DNA of 64,000 nt, from contig CAWFIB010000010.1 in assembly GCA_963815775.1 (NCBI GenBank), positions 62,001-126,000 of the forward strand, in the 5' to 3' direction. Under the pieces are notes generated by a model that saw only the letters and a program-made list of their open reading frames with translations, was not told the origin of the DNA and did not search any database. The DNA is from CAVVDY01 sp963815775 (lineage in GTDB: Bacteria; Acidobacteriota; Terriglobia; Terriglobales; Acidobacteriaceae). Below, one piece after another: positions 33,950 through 44,030 of this stretch; within the stretch, counting starts at the first letter, position 1, and each line of letters begins with the position of its first letter. A program made the translations under genes and the position numbers.

Positions 33950-35622
33950 TCGGAGTAATGGTCGACCCCGCGGACGAGATCGTCACCCGCGAATTCTTCG
34001 AGCTGTTCAAGACTCCCTGGGAGATTTACCGCGAGAACGAAGGATATGACGTAGTGCTGTGTTCCGGCGCTGTAGCGGATCACGTAAATGCAAAGATTGT
34101 TGTCATTTACGCAAGCCAGCCGACACGACTTGAGGGTGCACGAAACATAGAAACCCGGGGCAGTGATGGCCAGGGCGGCGCTCTTGTGTACCGAGGCGAT
34201 CGTCTTCCGATCTATGGTGATAGTGTCAGGTTCGCTGAGATCCGGGATAGTTTCTTAAGGGACGAGCGCAGTGGCGAAGCGGCCGCTTACAAGGATCAAA
34301 CGGCCGACCAAATACTGTGCCGGGTTGGCTATGACCTGTTCGCCGAGATTCGCACCCTGTTGACCGTCGGGCAGCCAGTCGCGAATGCCGGAGAGCCGAC
34401 ACTTGAGCTGCATATCGCGTTGTTGCGAGACCTGATCGTCGACAGCGGTGTGACTCTGCTGGAGATTCCGCCGGTTCCGGAGGGGTACCGGTTTATTGTC
34501 TGCCTTACTCACGACGTCGATCATCCCTCGATTCGGCTGCACGGTTGGGACCACACAACCCTCGGATTTCTGTATCGCGCGGTGCTCGGTTCTGCGCAAA
34601 GGTTGCTGCGCGGGCGGCTGTCGACTCGCGATCTGATCAGGAACTGGGTTGCAGCACTTCGACTGCCGTTTGTGCAGTTGGGTCTGGTACCCGACTTTTG
34701 GCTTGAGTTTCCCCACCGATATGAGCAGCTGGAAGCAGGTCTCCCCTCGACGTTCTTTGTCATCCCTTTTAGGGGACGGCCGGGGAAAAAAGGGGATGGA
34801 ACGGCGCCTGAGTTTCGTGCTGCAGCCTACAGCGCGCAGCAGATTGAAGCCACGATTCAGCGTTTGCTAGCCATGGGGTGCGAGGTAGGATTGCACGGTA
34901 TCGACGCCTGGACGGACAGCACGACAGGCCGCGATGAGATTGGCGAGATCCAGCGGCTAACCGGCGCAACGCAATGCGGCACCCGAATGCACTGGCTCTA
35001 CTGCGACGAACATTCGCCCGAAGTTCTTGAACAGGCAGGCGCGACCTACGACTCAACCAGCGGGTATAACGAGACCGTCGGATATCGGGCAGGCACGACG
35101 CAGGTGTTCAAGCCGCTTGGCGCCCGGCGACTGCTCGAACTGCCACTGCATGTGATGGACACGGCGCTTTTCTATCCGGCACACCAGGACTATTCGCCGG
35201 CAGAGGCGGCAGGCGTCGTTGAGCAGCTGATCGATAATGTGTTGCGATTCGGAGGCTGTCTCACGATCAACTGGCATGACCGGAGTGTCGCACCGGAGAG
35301 ACTCTGGGATTCGTTTTACCACAATCTGCTTGAGCACCTGAAGTCCCGTGGCGCCTGGTTCGCAACGGCCAGCCAAGCCGTGGAATGGTTCCAGATGCGG
35401 CGGTCGGCTAAAGTCGAACCGCCTATCAGGAAGGCACACGCTGCCACACAGAGCGGCGGACACGAGATCATCCCCGGCTTGCAACTCAGGTCCTACGAAG
35501 GGCAAGTGGCACACGATCGATCTGCCGAGCGAACATCACAGCCCCTAGAAATATCGGCTTCCGCCGGCTGGAACTATGCGATTCGAGCTCCCAGACATTT
35601 TAGTTCCAAGACCACACCCTAG
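33946..35622 (+). CDS. Polysaccharide deacetylase-like protein with N-terminal domain
   Basis: 558 residues. The first 180 residues form a domain I do not recognise. A NodB-like (CE4) domain follows, with LTHDVDHPSIR (catalytic and metal aspartates), the GLHGIDAW metal histidine region, and LTINWHDRSV near the end. It may remove acetyl groups from the polymer or a precursor. There is no signal peptide, which is unusual for polymer deacetylases and hints at a precursor substrate. The start is the ATGA overlap with the amidotransferase gene. The open frame to 33652 upstream is just non-coding read-through. Confidence 0.82.
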   Translation: MIGVMVDPADEIVTREFFELFKTPWEIYRENEGYDVVLCSGAVADHVNAKIVVIYASQPTRLEGARNIETRGSDGQGGALVYRGDRLPIYGDSVRFAEIRDSFLRDERSGEAAAYKDQTADQILCRVGYDLFAEIRTLLTVGQPVANAGEPTLELHIALLRDLIVDSGVTLLEIPPVPEGYRFIVCLTHDVDHPSIRLHGWDHTTLGFLYRAVLGSAQRLLRGRLSTRDLIRNWVAALRLPFVQLGLVPDFWLEFPHRYEQLEAGLPSTFFVIPFRGRPGKKGDGTAPEFRAAAYSAQQIEATIQRLLAMGCEVGLHGIDAWTDSTTGRDEIGEIQRLTGATQCGTRMHWLYCDEHSPEVLEQAGATYDSTSGYNETVGYRAGTTQVFKPLGARRLLELPLHVMDTALFYPAHQDYSPAEAAGVVEQLIDNVLRFGGCLTINWHDRSVAPERLWDSFYHNLLEHLKSRGAWFATASQAVEWFQMRRSAKVEPPIRKAHAATQSGGHEIIPGLQLRSYEGQVAHDRSAERTSQPLEISASAGWNYAIRAPRHFSSKTTP

Positions 35623-35629
35623 CGTATTT

Positions 35630-36724
35630 ATGGATAACGAGAAAATCTTTGAGGCACCGAAGGCTGCGGGCGCTCGTGACTTCATCATTGCCCCAGACGA
35701 TCGCATACTGATCACCGGCGCCGGCGGTTTCATCGGTTCCCGCGTGGTTCAGCACCTTCTGGATCAGGGATTTCGGAATCTGGTCTGCTTTGGTCGACCC
35801 GCTGGCAAACTCGCAGGTATCGCAGGGGACCTCCGATATGATGCCGCTGTACAACGGGTTGATGTTGTGAAAGGAAATCTGCTTTCGCGTCAGGATTGCG
35901 AGGCCGCCTGCGCCGACGTTAAGGTCGTCCTTCACCTGGCGGCGGGAACAGGCGAGAAGTCCTTTCCAGACGCGGTCATGAACTCGGTTGTGACGACCCG
36001 TAATTTGCTGGAGGCCTGCCTCAGACATGCCAGTCTGAAAAGGTTCGTATTAGTGAGTTCGTTCGCTGTGTATACGAATCAGCAGCGATCCAGCCGGCTG
36101 GACGAGTCTTCGCCGGTTGAAGAACACTCTGAGATGCGCGGCGATGCCTACTGCTACGCCAAGTCGAAGCAGGAAGAGCTTCTCAGAGAATACGGAAAGC
36201 AGCACGACATCCCGTACGCCATCGTTCGTCCAGGCAGCGTCTATGGTCCGGGCCGGCCACAGATTACTGGTCGGGTAGGCCTGAGTACATTCGGACTATT
36301 CCTGCATCTCGGCGGATCTAACGCTGTGCCTTTCACTTATGTAGACAATTGCGCCTCAGCTATTGCGTTGGCCGGACTCGTGAAGGGAGCCGATGGAGAG
36401 GTCTTCAATGTAGTAGACGACGAAATCCCTTCGAGCCGGCGCTTTCTCCGGGTGTATAAGGCCAACATCAGGAACTTCCGGTCACTCTATATTCCCCACG
36501 CGGTCAGCTACATGCTTTGCTATCTGTGGGAGAGATACTCGGCTCGCTCCCAGGGCCAGCTGCCTCCGGCATTCAATCGCAGCCATTGGTACTCTCAGTG
36601 GCGCAAGACCCGTTACAGCAATGACAAGATAAAGAGAAAGTTAGGATGGCGGCAGGTGGTCCCTACCGAGGAAGCGTTGCAAAAGTATGTTGCGGCTTGC
36701 AGGCAAGGGAGCCAGCATGCTTAA
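35630..36724 (+). CDS. NAD-dependent sugar epimerase/dehydratase
   Basis: 364 residues. Extended SDR: the nucleotide-binding motif is ITGAGGFIGSRVVQHLL, the catalytic triad has the serine in VLVSSFAVYT and the YxxxK motif in DAYCYAKSKQEELL. The middle (YAIVRPGSVYGPGRPQ) is typical of UDP-sugar 4-epimerases and reductases. The exact reaction is not clear. The ATG at 35630 lies just after the deacetylase stop. The last bases overlap the next oxidoreductase gene by 8 nt, indicating tight coupling. Confidence 0.85.
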   Translation: MDNEKIFEAPKAAGARDFIIAPDDRILITGAGGFIGSRVVQHLLDQGFRNLVCFGRPAGKLAGIAGDLRYDAAVQRVDVVKGNLLSRQDCEAACADVKVVLHLAAGTGEKSFPDAVMNSVVTTRNLLEACLRHASLKRFVLVSSFAVYTNQQRSSRLDESSPVEEHSEMRGDAYCYAKSKQEELLREYGKQHDIPYAIVRPGSVYGPGRPQITGRVGLSTFGLFLHLGGSNAVPFTYVDNCASAIALAGLVKGADGEVFNVVDDEIPSSRRFLRVYKANIRNFRSLYIPHAVSYMLCYLWERYSARSQGQLPPAFNRSHWYSQWRKTRYSNDKIKRKLGWRQVVPTEEALQKYVAACRQGSQHA

Positions 36725-37853
36725 GGTCGCCATCATCGGATGCGGAAAAATTGCCGACGCACACGCAGCGCAGATCCGGCGCATTGATGGCTGCGAGATG
36801 GTTGGAGTGTGCGATCGCGAACCCCTGATGGCAAAGCAGATCTATGAACGCTTTCCGGTGAAGCAGTATTTCACCGAGGTAGACGAACTCATCAGTAAGG
36901 CCCGGCCAGACGTCGTTCACATCACAACGCCGCCCGAAAGCCACTTCGGCTTGGCGAAGCAATGCCTGGAAGAAGGCTGCAATGTCTATGTGGAAAAGCC
37001 GTTCACGCTCTACGCAGATCAGGCGGAGCAACTCATAAAATTGGCCGATGCCAGGGGGCTCAAGCTCACGGCAGGTCATAACGACCAGTTCAGCCATGGG
37101 GCCCGGCGTCTGCGCTCCTTGGTGGCGCAAGGATATCTGGGCGAGCGGCCGATACATATGGAAAGCTACTATGGCTACGACCTGGGCGACCCCAGCTACG
37201 CGAAAGCTCTGTTAGGGGATAAGCACCACTGGGTCCGTAGGTTGCCAGGCAAGCTCCTACAAAATGTCATCAGCCACGGCATTGCGAAGATCGCGGAGTT
37301 TCTCAAGGGCGACCAGCCGCAGGTATTCGCGCACGGTTTCCAGAGCGCGCTGCTGAAAGGCATAGGCGAGCACGAGATGGCGGATGAACTGCGGGTGGTG
37401 ATCGCCGACCAGGACGGCACAACCGCGTACTTCACCTTCTCGTCGCAGATGAGGCCGTCGATTCACGAGTTCCGCATGTACGGCTCGAAGAACGGCTTGA
37501 TCCTCGATCAGGATCATGAAATTGTGCTCCAGCTGCGCGGGCAGAAATACAAGAGCTATGCCGACCGATTCATTCCCCCAGTGGTAATGGCCAGGCAGTA
37601 TCTCGGCAATCTCCAGCGGAACGTAAGGCTATTTCTCAACATGGATTTCCACATGGATTCGGGCATGAAGTATCTGATCGAGTCGTTTTACCGCTCGGTG
37701 CGAGACGACGCGCCGCTTCCCATCTCGTATCGTGAGATCCTGCTTACTGCCAGGATCATGGACTCCATCTTTGAACAGCTGAACAACAGCCGACTGATGG
37801 CCGATAGCGAGGCCCAAGCACACATCCAGAAGGCGGCGCTGGCTGTTTCTTAA
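36717..37853 (+). CDS. Gfo/Idh/MocA-family oxidoreductase
   Basis: 378 residues with the NAD motif KVAIIGCGKIADAHAAQI and the EKP lysine in NVYVEKPFTLYADQAEQL. The helix NVISHGIAKIAEFL holds the usual active-site histidine. Together with the upstream epimerase it may form one sugar-modification step. It differs clearly from the WlbA-like paralogue at 24 kb: the two share little outside the motifs. The start is set by the 8-nt overlap. Confidence 0.87.
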   Translation: MLKVAIIGCGKIADAHAAQIRRIDGCEMVGVCDREPLMAKQIYERFPVKQYFTEVDELISKARPDVVHITTPPESHFGLAKQCLEEGCNVYVEKPFTLYADQAEQLIKLADARGLKLTAGHNDQFSHGARRLRSLVAQGYLGERPIHMESYYGYDLGDPSYAKALLGDKHHWVRRLPGKLLQNVISHGIAKIAEFLKGDQPQVFAHGFQSALLKGIGEHEMADELRVVIADQDGTTAYFTFSSQMRPSIHEFRMYGSKNGLILDQDHEIVLQLRGQKYKSYADRFIPPVVMARQYLGNLQRNVRLFLNMDFHMDSGMKYLIESFYRSVRDDAPLPISYREILLTARIMDSIFEQLNNSRLMADSEAQAHIQKAALAVS

Positions 37854-37891
37854 AGACGATCCTTCCTGCCGGGAAAGTTGCTGACTCCGGA

Positions 37892-39304
37892 ATGCCTCCT
37901 TTTATAGCGCTCATTGTATGGCTGGTGTGTCTGCTGCTCCTGCTTTACTTCGATCCGGCGAAGAGTCCGGACGTTTCCGCAGCACTATGGGTACCCGTGA
38001 TCTGGCTGTTCTTCCTCGGATCGCGGCTGCCCTCGCAGTGGCTGGGCGGGCAGGTGGGGCTGGCGGCACAGGCACTTGAAGAAGGCAACCCCTTCGATCG
38101 CACCATCTCGTCCGCCCTGATCTTGCTGGCAATCGGCATCCTGCTGTCGAGGTCTTTCAACTGGCACGGCTTTTTCAGGCGCAACCTGGCCTTGATGTCA
38201 CTTCTTTTTTTTGCCCTGATCAGTGTCTGCTGGTCTGACTTCCCGTTTGTCTCTTTAAAGCGATGGTTGCGAGACTTGGGCAACTATCTTGTGATCCTCG
38301 TCGTTCTATCCGATGCTCACCCTTTAGAGGCTGTCCGCACGGTTCTCAGGCGTCTTTTCTTTCTGCTGATCCCGCTTTCCGTTGTCCTTATTAAGTACTA
38401 TCCCGAACTAGGCAAATCGTGGGATTCGTGGACAGGTATCGCTCAGTATTCGGGGGTTACAACCGGCAAGAACATGCTCGGAGTTCTGTGCCTGGTCAGC
38501 GGTCTCTTCTTCTTCTGGGACACGGTAACGCGCTGGTGCGATCGCAAGGAGCGGCAGACGAGACGAATTATCCTGGTGAACCTAGCGTTCATCGCCATGA
38601 CTCTGTGGCTTCTCGAGATGTCCAACAGCGCGACCTCGCGCATTTGCCTGGTGATCGGCTGCCTGGTGATCGCAGCGGCCCACAGCAAGTCAGTCCAGCG
38701 CCGGCCCGCTCTTCTTACGGCGCTCATTCCGATCGGAATCTGTGGGTACCTGGTGCTGGCATTCGGCTTTGGGGTCGACATCAACGCGTTGGTGGCAGCG
38801 GCCGTCGGCCGGGACCCAACCCTCACCGACAGAACCAAAATATGGAGCTTCCTGCTTAGCATGAAGACCAGCCCACTCGTTGGCACAGGCTATGAGAGCT
38901 TCTGGCTAGGTCCTCGGCTCCAATGGTTCTGGCAGAATGCCGATCTCGGGCATATCAACGAGGCACACAACGGTTATCTCGAGGTCTACCTCAACCTGGG
39001 TATCATCGGACTCTCCCTGCTTGGTTGTTTCCTGATCGCCAGCTACCGGACCATTTGCAGAGAGCTCGAATCCTTTTCCAGCCTCGCCTCGCTCAGTCTG
39101 GCTATGTGGACTGTTCTGCTCTTCTACAGTGTCACCGAGGCGGGCTTCCGAGGCGGTTTGATGTGGTTCACGTTCTTGGCAGGAGCCGTCGTCGTTCCCC
39201 AGCGTGCCGACAATCGAGTGCATAGCTCCGCTGCGTTCGAGTACGCGAACGCTCTGGAGCGACTTCCCAGCTCTCCCGTAGAAACGACCGCTCAGTGGAG
39301 ATGA
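37892..39304 (+). CDS. Wzy/O-antigen ligase-like polymerase
   Basis: 470 residues, very hydrophobic, with about ten membrane helices (FIALIVWLVCLLLLLYF at the start). The large periplasmic loop and the motif AHNGYLEVYLNLGIIGLSLL mark the Wzy_C (O-antigen ligase/polymerase) family. It would join repeat units on the periplasmic side of the inner membrane. The region after it (39305-39432) is a short non-coding gap. The following genes to 45.5 kb differ in composition. Confidence 0.85.
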   Translation: MPPFIALIVWLVCLLLLLYFDPAKSPDVSAALWVPVIWLFFLGSRLPSQWLGGQVGLAAQALEEGNPFDRTISSALILLAIGILLSRSFNWHGFFRRNLALMSLLFFALISVCWSDFPFVSLKRWLRDLGNYLVILVVLSDAHPLEAVRTVLRRLFFLLIPLSVVLIKYYPELGKSWDSWTGIAQYSGVTTGKNMLGVLCLVSGLFFFWDTVTRWCDRKERQTRRIILVNLAFIAMTLWLLEMSNSATSRICLVIGCLVIAAAHSKSVQRRPALLTALIPIGICGYLVLAFGFGVDINALVAAAVGRDPTLTDRTKIWSFLLSMKTSPLVGTGYESFWLGPRLQWFWQNADLGHINEAHNGYLEVYLNLGIIGLSLLGCFLIASYRTICRELESFSSLASLSLAMWTVLLFYSVTEAGFRGGLMWFTFLAGAVVVPQRADNRVHSSAAFEYANALERLPSSPVETTAQWR

Positions 39305-39432
39305 TGGTGCGCTCGGTCGGACAGGAGTCTACACCAGCGCATGAAACGGACCTGAGCGTTCCACTCGGTCCTAGATTAAGGCAATCTTTGGTCGCATCGC
39401 AATCCAGTCAACAGAAGAAAGGCAAGTGATCA

Positions 39433-40326
39433 ATGGAGGTTTACGGCAAGGAGATCCGAATATGTGGGAGGCTGATCCGAATCGGCTACCTCGATGGAGA
39501 GGGCTACCAATTTCTGAACGACCCAGACGCAGCGCTAAGTGCACTCCGACAGTCAAGAACGCGGATTGACCTCTTCACATTCATCCAGAGACTCGCTGAC
39601 GCCTCGCCAAAATACCGCTACAGAATGGAATGGGACAACATGGCCGTCTTACCGGTTTCGAGCTTCGATCACTGGATAAAGAACCAAATTGACTTTAAGG
39701 TGAGAAATAAGGTCCGCAAGGCCGAGAAAAACGGCGTAGTCGTTAAGGAGATACCTTTTGATGACACTCTCGTCCAGGGCGTATATTCGATTTATAACGA
39801 ATCTCCGATCCGCCAAGGAAAGCGGTTTTGGCACTACGGTAAAGACCACGAAGCTGTGCGTAGGATAAATGGAACTTTCATAGATCGTAGCATCTTTATC
39901 GGGGCGTTCTTTCAGGACAACCTAATTGGCTTCGTGAAACTGGTAAGCGACGAAGATGGGCACCAAGCCGGTCTGATGCAGATAATCTCCATGATTCAGC
40001 ACCGGGATAAGGCTCCTACGAATGCACTGATCGCCCAAGCCGTCCGGTCCTGCGCGGCGCGAGGAATCTCCCACCTCTGGTATGCGAACTTTTCCTATGG
40101 AAAGAAGCAGAGCGACAGCCTAGCCGATTTCAAGCGGCACAATGGCTTTCAGAAAATCGACGTGCCAAGATACTACGTGCCGCTAACAGCTGCGGGGCGA
40201 ATGGCCCTACACTTGAATCTTCACCACGGCATTACAGATTGGATTCCAGAACCGGTGGCCGCGAGATACCGCAAGATCCGGAGTTTCTGGTATGCGAGAA
40301 GATTCCAGGGCTTTCAGAACGCCTAG
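39433..40326 (+). CDS. GNAT/FemAB-like protein
   Basis: 297 residues. The core GNAT pattern is visible (IFIGAFFQDNLIGFVKLVSDEDG, then APTNALIAQAVRSCAARGISHLWY), and the region VRNKVRKAEKNGVVVKEI is a typical FemAB helix. No nucleophile or metal site is expected. It is a diverged second FemAB-like gene of the locus and could add an amino acid or acyl group. Its codon use and base composition look AT-richer than its upstream neighbours, fitting an inserted segment. Confidence 0.7.
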   Translation: MEVYGKEIRICGRLIRIGYLDGEGYQFLNDPDAALSALRQSRTRIDLFTFIQRLADASPKYRYRMEWDNMAVLPVSSFDHWIKNQIDFKVRNKVRKAEKNGVVVKEIPFDDTLVQGVYSIYNESPIRQGKRFWHYGKDHEAVRRINGTFIDRSIFIGAFFQDNLIGFVKLVSDEDGHQAGLMQIISMIQHRDKAPTNALIAQAVRSCAARGISHLWYANFSYGKKQSDSLADFKRHNGFQKIDVPRYYVPLTAAGRMALHLNLHHGITDWIPEPVAARYRKIRSFWYARRFQGFQNA

Positions 40327-40400
40327 AAGAAGGCCATTTCAATACACAAACATCGGGAGCCTTACTGAGACCCACGACATCCGAGCAATAGCAAGCGCCC

Positions 40401-42293
40401 ATGCCAGGAATTGTAGGCTGTATAACCCGGTTGCCCCGAGATCGTGCACAGGCAGAGCTTGTACAGATGGTCGACGCTCTATGCCACGAAGACTTCTATG
40501 TCGCAGGCATGTGGGCCGAGGAGTCTTTGGGGGTATACGTTGGTTGGGTCGCGCAACGGGACTCCTTCTCCGCCGGAATGCCGGTGAGAAATGAACGGGG
40601 AGAGGTAGTGCTGATCTTTTCCGGGGAGGAGTTTCCTGAGCCGGGAGTAGCCTCGCACCTGAGGGCGAAGGGTCATGTAGTCGCTTCTTCCGGGCCTTCT
40701 TATTTGGTTCACCTCTATGAAGACGACTCATCATTTCCGGCTGGATTAAACGGGAGATTTCACGGCCTTCTGGTCGATCGCGACCGTGAGACCGCGATGC
40801 TCTTCAATGATCGGTATGGTATGCGCCGGATCTATTATCACGAATCGAACGACGCGTTTTATTTTGCTGCGGAAGCCAAGGCGATCCTTGCTGTGCGGCC
40901 GGAACTCAGGTGTCTCGATTCTCAATCCGTTGGAGAATTTGTTACCTGTGGCTGCACCTTAGAAGACCGCTCTCTGTTCAAGGACATTCACGTACTGCCC
41001 GGAGCGGCAAAATGGGTCTTTCGCAATGGGCGGCTCGAACAGAAGGGAAAGTACTTCGATCCACACCAGTGGGAGGAGCAAGACCGCCTAGAGCCAGGAC
41101 AGTACTACCGGGAACTGCGAGACGTTTTTTGCCGGAATCTTTCGCGCTATTTTGCGGGCGAGGAGCGCGTTGGGATGTCCCTGACAGGCGGATTGGATAC
41201 CCGGATGATCATGGCTTGGCATAGAGGCAAACCAGGTTCCCTGCCCTGTTACACCTTCGGGGGGATGCGCCGCGAATGCCAGGACGTGGTAGTAGCGCGC
41301 GAAGTGGCGCGTGCCTGTGGGCAGTCGCACCAAGTCATCCCAGTGGAGCAGGATTTCCTCGCAGAATTTCCCCGTTATGCCGAGCGCGCGGTGTACCTGA
41401 CGGATGGTGGCGTCGATGTTAGCCACGCTCCTGATCTGTACTTGAGCGAACGAGCACGTGAAATTGCCCCGGTGCGAATGACCGGCCTGTACGGAAGCGA
41501 AGTCCTACGCGGAGTCCGAGCCTTCAAACCAGTGGATCCGCTACCGGGCTTGTTTAGTCCCGACCTTCTCGGCTATTTGCGGCAGTCACACGAAACTTAT
41601 GCCGGCATTATTGCGGGGCACCCGGTCAGCTTTGCCGCTTTTAGGCAGGGGCCGTGGTACAACCACGGAAGCTTGACGCTGGAGCAGACGCAGTATTCGG
41701 TGCGAACTCCCTTTCTTGACAATGATTTCGTGCGAACTGTTTTTCGAGCGCCACAGGGGTCGCTAGCCACTCGTGACGTTTCATGGCAACTAATTGCCGA
41801 TGGAAGGCCAGATTTACTCTGGATACCCACCGATCGCGGCATCGGCGGCCGCGGAAATCCGGTTTCGCAGGCAATTTCGCACAGCGCCGCCGAGTTTCTG
41901 TTCAAGGCCGAGTACGCTTATGACATGGGAATGCCGCAGTGGCTAGCGCGGGTTGACCATGCGCTGTCGCCGTTTCGTCTCGAACGTCTCTTTCTGGGAA
42001 GGCACAAAATCTTCCACTTCCGCACCTGGTACCGGGACACGCTTGCTGGCTATCTTCAGGAGATACTGCTCGACCCGCGTAGCATGTCCAGGCCTTACGT
42101 CGAACGAAAAGTACTCGAGACCATCGTGCGGAGCCATCTCAAGGGTGATGGAAACCATACCACGAATATCCACAGAGTACTGACGCTGGAACTTTTGCAT
42201 CGACTCTTTCTCGACAGCTCGTCGAGACGTGACCGCTGGGCCGAGGCTGCCCGTTCAGAAAACTCACACACAGTTCATTGCGGAGCGGCCTGA
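40401..42293 (+). CDS. Asparagine synthase-like protein lacking glutaminase cysteine
   Basis: 630 residues. The overall plan matches asparagine synthase, but the second residue is proline: it starts MPGIVGCITRL instead of MCGI, so the glutaminase nucleophile is missing. The pyrophosphate loop is altered to SLTGGLDTRMIM (usual SGGLDS). It may use ammonia, a relayed nitrogen donor, or an activated carboxyl chemistry not needing glutamine. The gene is part of the insertion-like segment and its 3' end overlaps that of the minus-strand beta-helix gene by 19 bp. Confidence 0.8.
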   Translation: MPGIVGCITRLPRDRAQAELVQMVDALCHEDFYVAGMWAEESLGVYVGWVAQRDSFSAGMPVRNERGEVVLIFSGEEFPEPGVASHLRAKGHVVASSGPSYLVHLYEDDSSFPAGLNGRFHGLLVDRDRETAMLFNDRYGMRRIYYHESNDAFYFAAEAKAILAVRPELRCLDSQSVGEFVTCGCTLEDRSLFKDIHVLPGAAKWVFRNGRLEQKGKYFDPHQWEEQDRLEPGQYYRELRDVFCRNLSRYFAGEERVGMSLTGGLDTRMIMAWHRGKPGSLPCYTFGGMRRECQDVVVAREVARACGQSHQVIPVEQDFLAEFPRYAERAVYLTDGGVDVSHAPDLYLSERAREIAPVRMTGLYGSEVLRGVRAFKPVDPLPGLFSPDLLGYLRQSHETYAGIIAGHPVSFAAFRQGPWYNHGSLTLEQTQYSVRTPFLDNDFVRTVFRAPQGSLATRDVSWQLIADGRPDLLWIPTDRGIGGRGNPVSQAISHSAAEFLFKAEYAYDMGMPQWLARVDHALSPFRLERLFLGRHKIFHFRTWYRDTLAGYLQEILLDPRSMSRPYVERKVLETIVRSHLKGDGNHTTNIHRVLTLELLHRLFLDSSSRRDRWAEAARSENSHTVHCGAA

Positions 42294-44030
42294 AGATCCG
42301 TCGGAGGATCGGGAGGATCGTCCTGGCCTTGCGTTAACGGATGCGGATATGCATAAGGAGTGTAGTAAGCCGTCCACTTATTTATAGCGGTGCACTGGTA
42401 CAGAGTGTTGGTGTCAGTCGCCCAGTAGGCCACCCGTGGGGTACAGGTTGCAGGGCGGGCAGACAACAGTCCACTTCCGGTTCCGGTTGTTCCGTTGAAC
42501 GACGCACCTTGGTAATAGAAATCGCGGTTGACTATGATCTTTGCGGTGTCTGACGCAACAGGGCTGCCGTAGCGGACGCCGGCAAGCTTGTCGTCCCATT
42601 CGTAGGACGGATCGAGGATCTCATTCACCCATCCGCTAGGACGGGGGGGGGAATCCTGAAAGCAAAGTGCCGCCGCTACGCGATGGCTGGTCTATGCACT
42701 GAGCCGCCCTGAGGATCTGGTACTTGTCTCCAATGTTCAGGGTCGGAGGGCCGTCCCAATAGTCCTGTCCATATCCGCTGGCGCTAACCGAGTTGCTACC
42801 GCTTGCGGTAATCTCATATCCAGGATGGTAACCCCCCGAGGTCGTAACCGAGATATCGACTATGCTGTATGGATTCCCGCTTACAACCCATTGGTTTGCC
42901 GACCAATTCTGTGCACTGTCAGTAAGGGTTATCGTCCCTCCGGTAATTGAGACACCAGTAAACGTCCCAAAAGCGTAAGCCACACCATCATTGCTATCCC
43001 ACTGCCCTTGTCCTGCACAGTACTCCCACCCCCCTGTGCCGGAGAACACGCGGTAAGCATCGAGTTGGAGGTAGGTGTTGTACCACGAACCTCCGGAAGT
43101 CGTATACGTATTGGAATAGTTCAGCGCCACTCCACTGCGCATATTCGTTGCAGTCGCACAGCCAGAAGTGTTGTTGGTGCACGTGAAAGCGTTACCATAA
43201 ACCTCGACCTGCCGTGCTCCCCGTGGCCGTCCTGTGGTTTCGGTTCCGTGGGTCTGCACCGTTGCATTGTTAAGTGTGTTGTGCCGGATGACCATGCGAC
43301 AACCACCGACATCGGTGACGCTGTCAGCATGATCGCAGTCGGTAATTGCCATCAAGTTAGGGCCGCCATTAAGACTATTGTCCTCAATATAAAGCGCACT
43401 GTTCGTGCCGAACGTGTCAGGCTGCGCCCAGGAGTTGTCCCCGTACTGTCCAACGCCAAGATAGGAACTGTGGCCAACATTGACTAACGAGCCTCCGCTC
43501 CCTGCGCCGGCCTGCGTGACTGTGTTGTGGTCAATGACTCCAAACAGGTTATCTGCAAGGATCAGCCAGCCATTGTAGATGCGTGTGGGGCCTGTGGACC
43601 ATCCGCTAAAAGCAATATTGTCTACGCGCAAGTTAGGGCAGGAGGTAGAGTTACAGGTTCCTATCACTTGAATCGGAGAGCCAAGATTGGTTGCTCCCGA
43701 TTGGGGTGTAATGGTCATTGCAGAGATGCGGAATGTCTGTCTAGCAGGAACAGTTACGTTGAAGAGCACATTGGCGCCTGCATTGTCTGTAATAGTTGTA
43801 TTCCCCGCACCCGCAGCGATGATGCTGATACCTTTGCTTGGGATTGTAACGCCGCTTGTCCAGGTGCATGCACCCGCAGGGATGGTGACAGTGTCGTCAG
43901 CTGAAGCTGAGTTCAAGGCTGTTTGTACGTCACCAGTCGCACATGAGGCCGCGTTGATGATCTTAGCCTGTGCGCCTATAACCACAAGAGCGCCGGATAG
44001 AAGCACAATTACTCTTAGGAGCTTTGTCAT
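42275..44030 (-). CDS. Secreted right-handed beta-helix protein, split by a G9 tract
   Basis: A signal peptide (LLRVIVLLSGALVVIGAQA) precedes a long beta-helix of short NxT- and GxxN-type turns (residues 30-460), a fold used by pectate-lyase-like and adhesin-like proteins. Reading ends at 42636 within the frame. A run of nine G (42643-42651 on the plus strand) shifts the frame: with eight, the protein would continue through DPSYEWDDKLAGVRYG to a C-terminus of PPDPPTDLQAAPQ. This is an intact gene in a variant with one base fewer. It could be phase variable, degenerate or a sequencing artefact. It is the only minus-strand gene in the EPS locus. Confidence 0.75.
42643..42651. repeat. Poly-G tract (G9) at the frameshift
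   Basis: Nine consecutive G on the plus strand. It lies exactly where the beta-helix frame breaks: removing one base restores about 125 further codons. Homopolymers of this length are prone to slippage in cells and to miscalls in sequencing. Confidence 0.9.
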
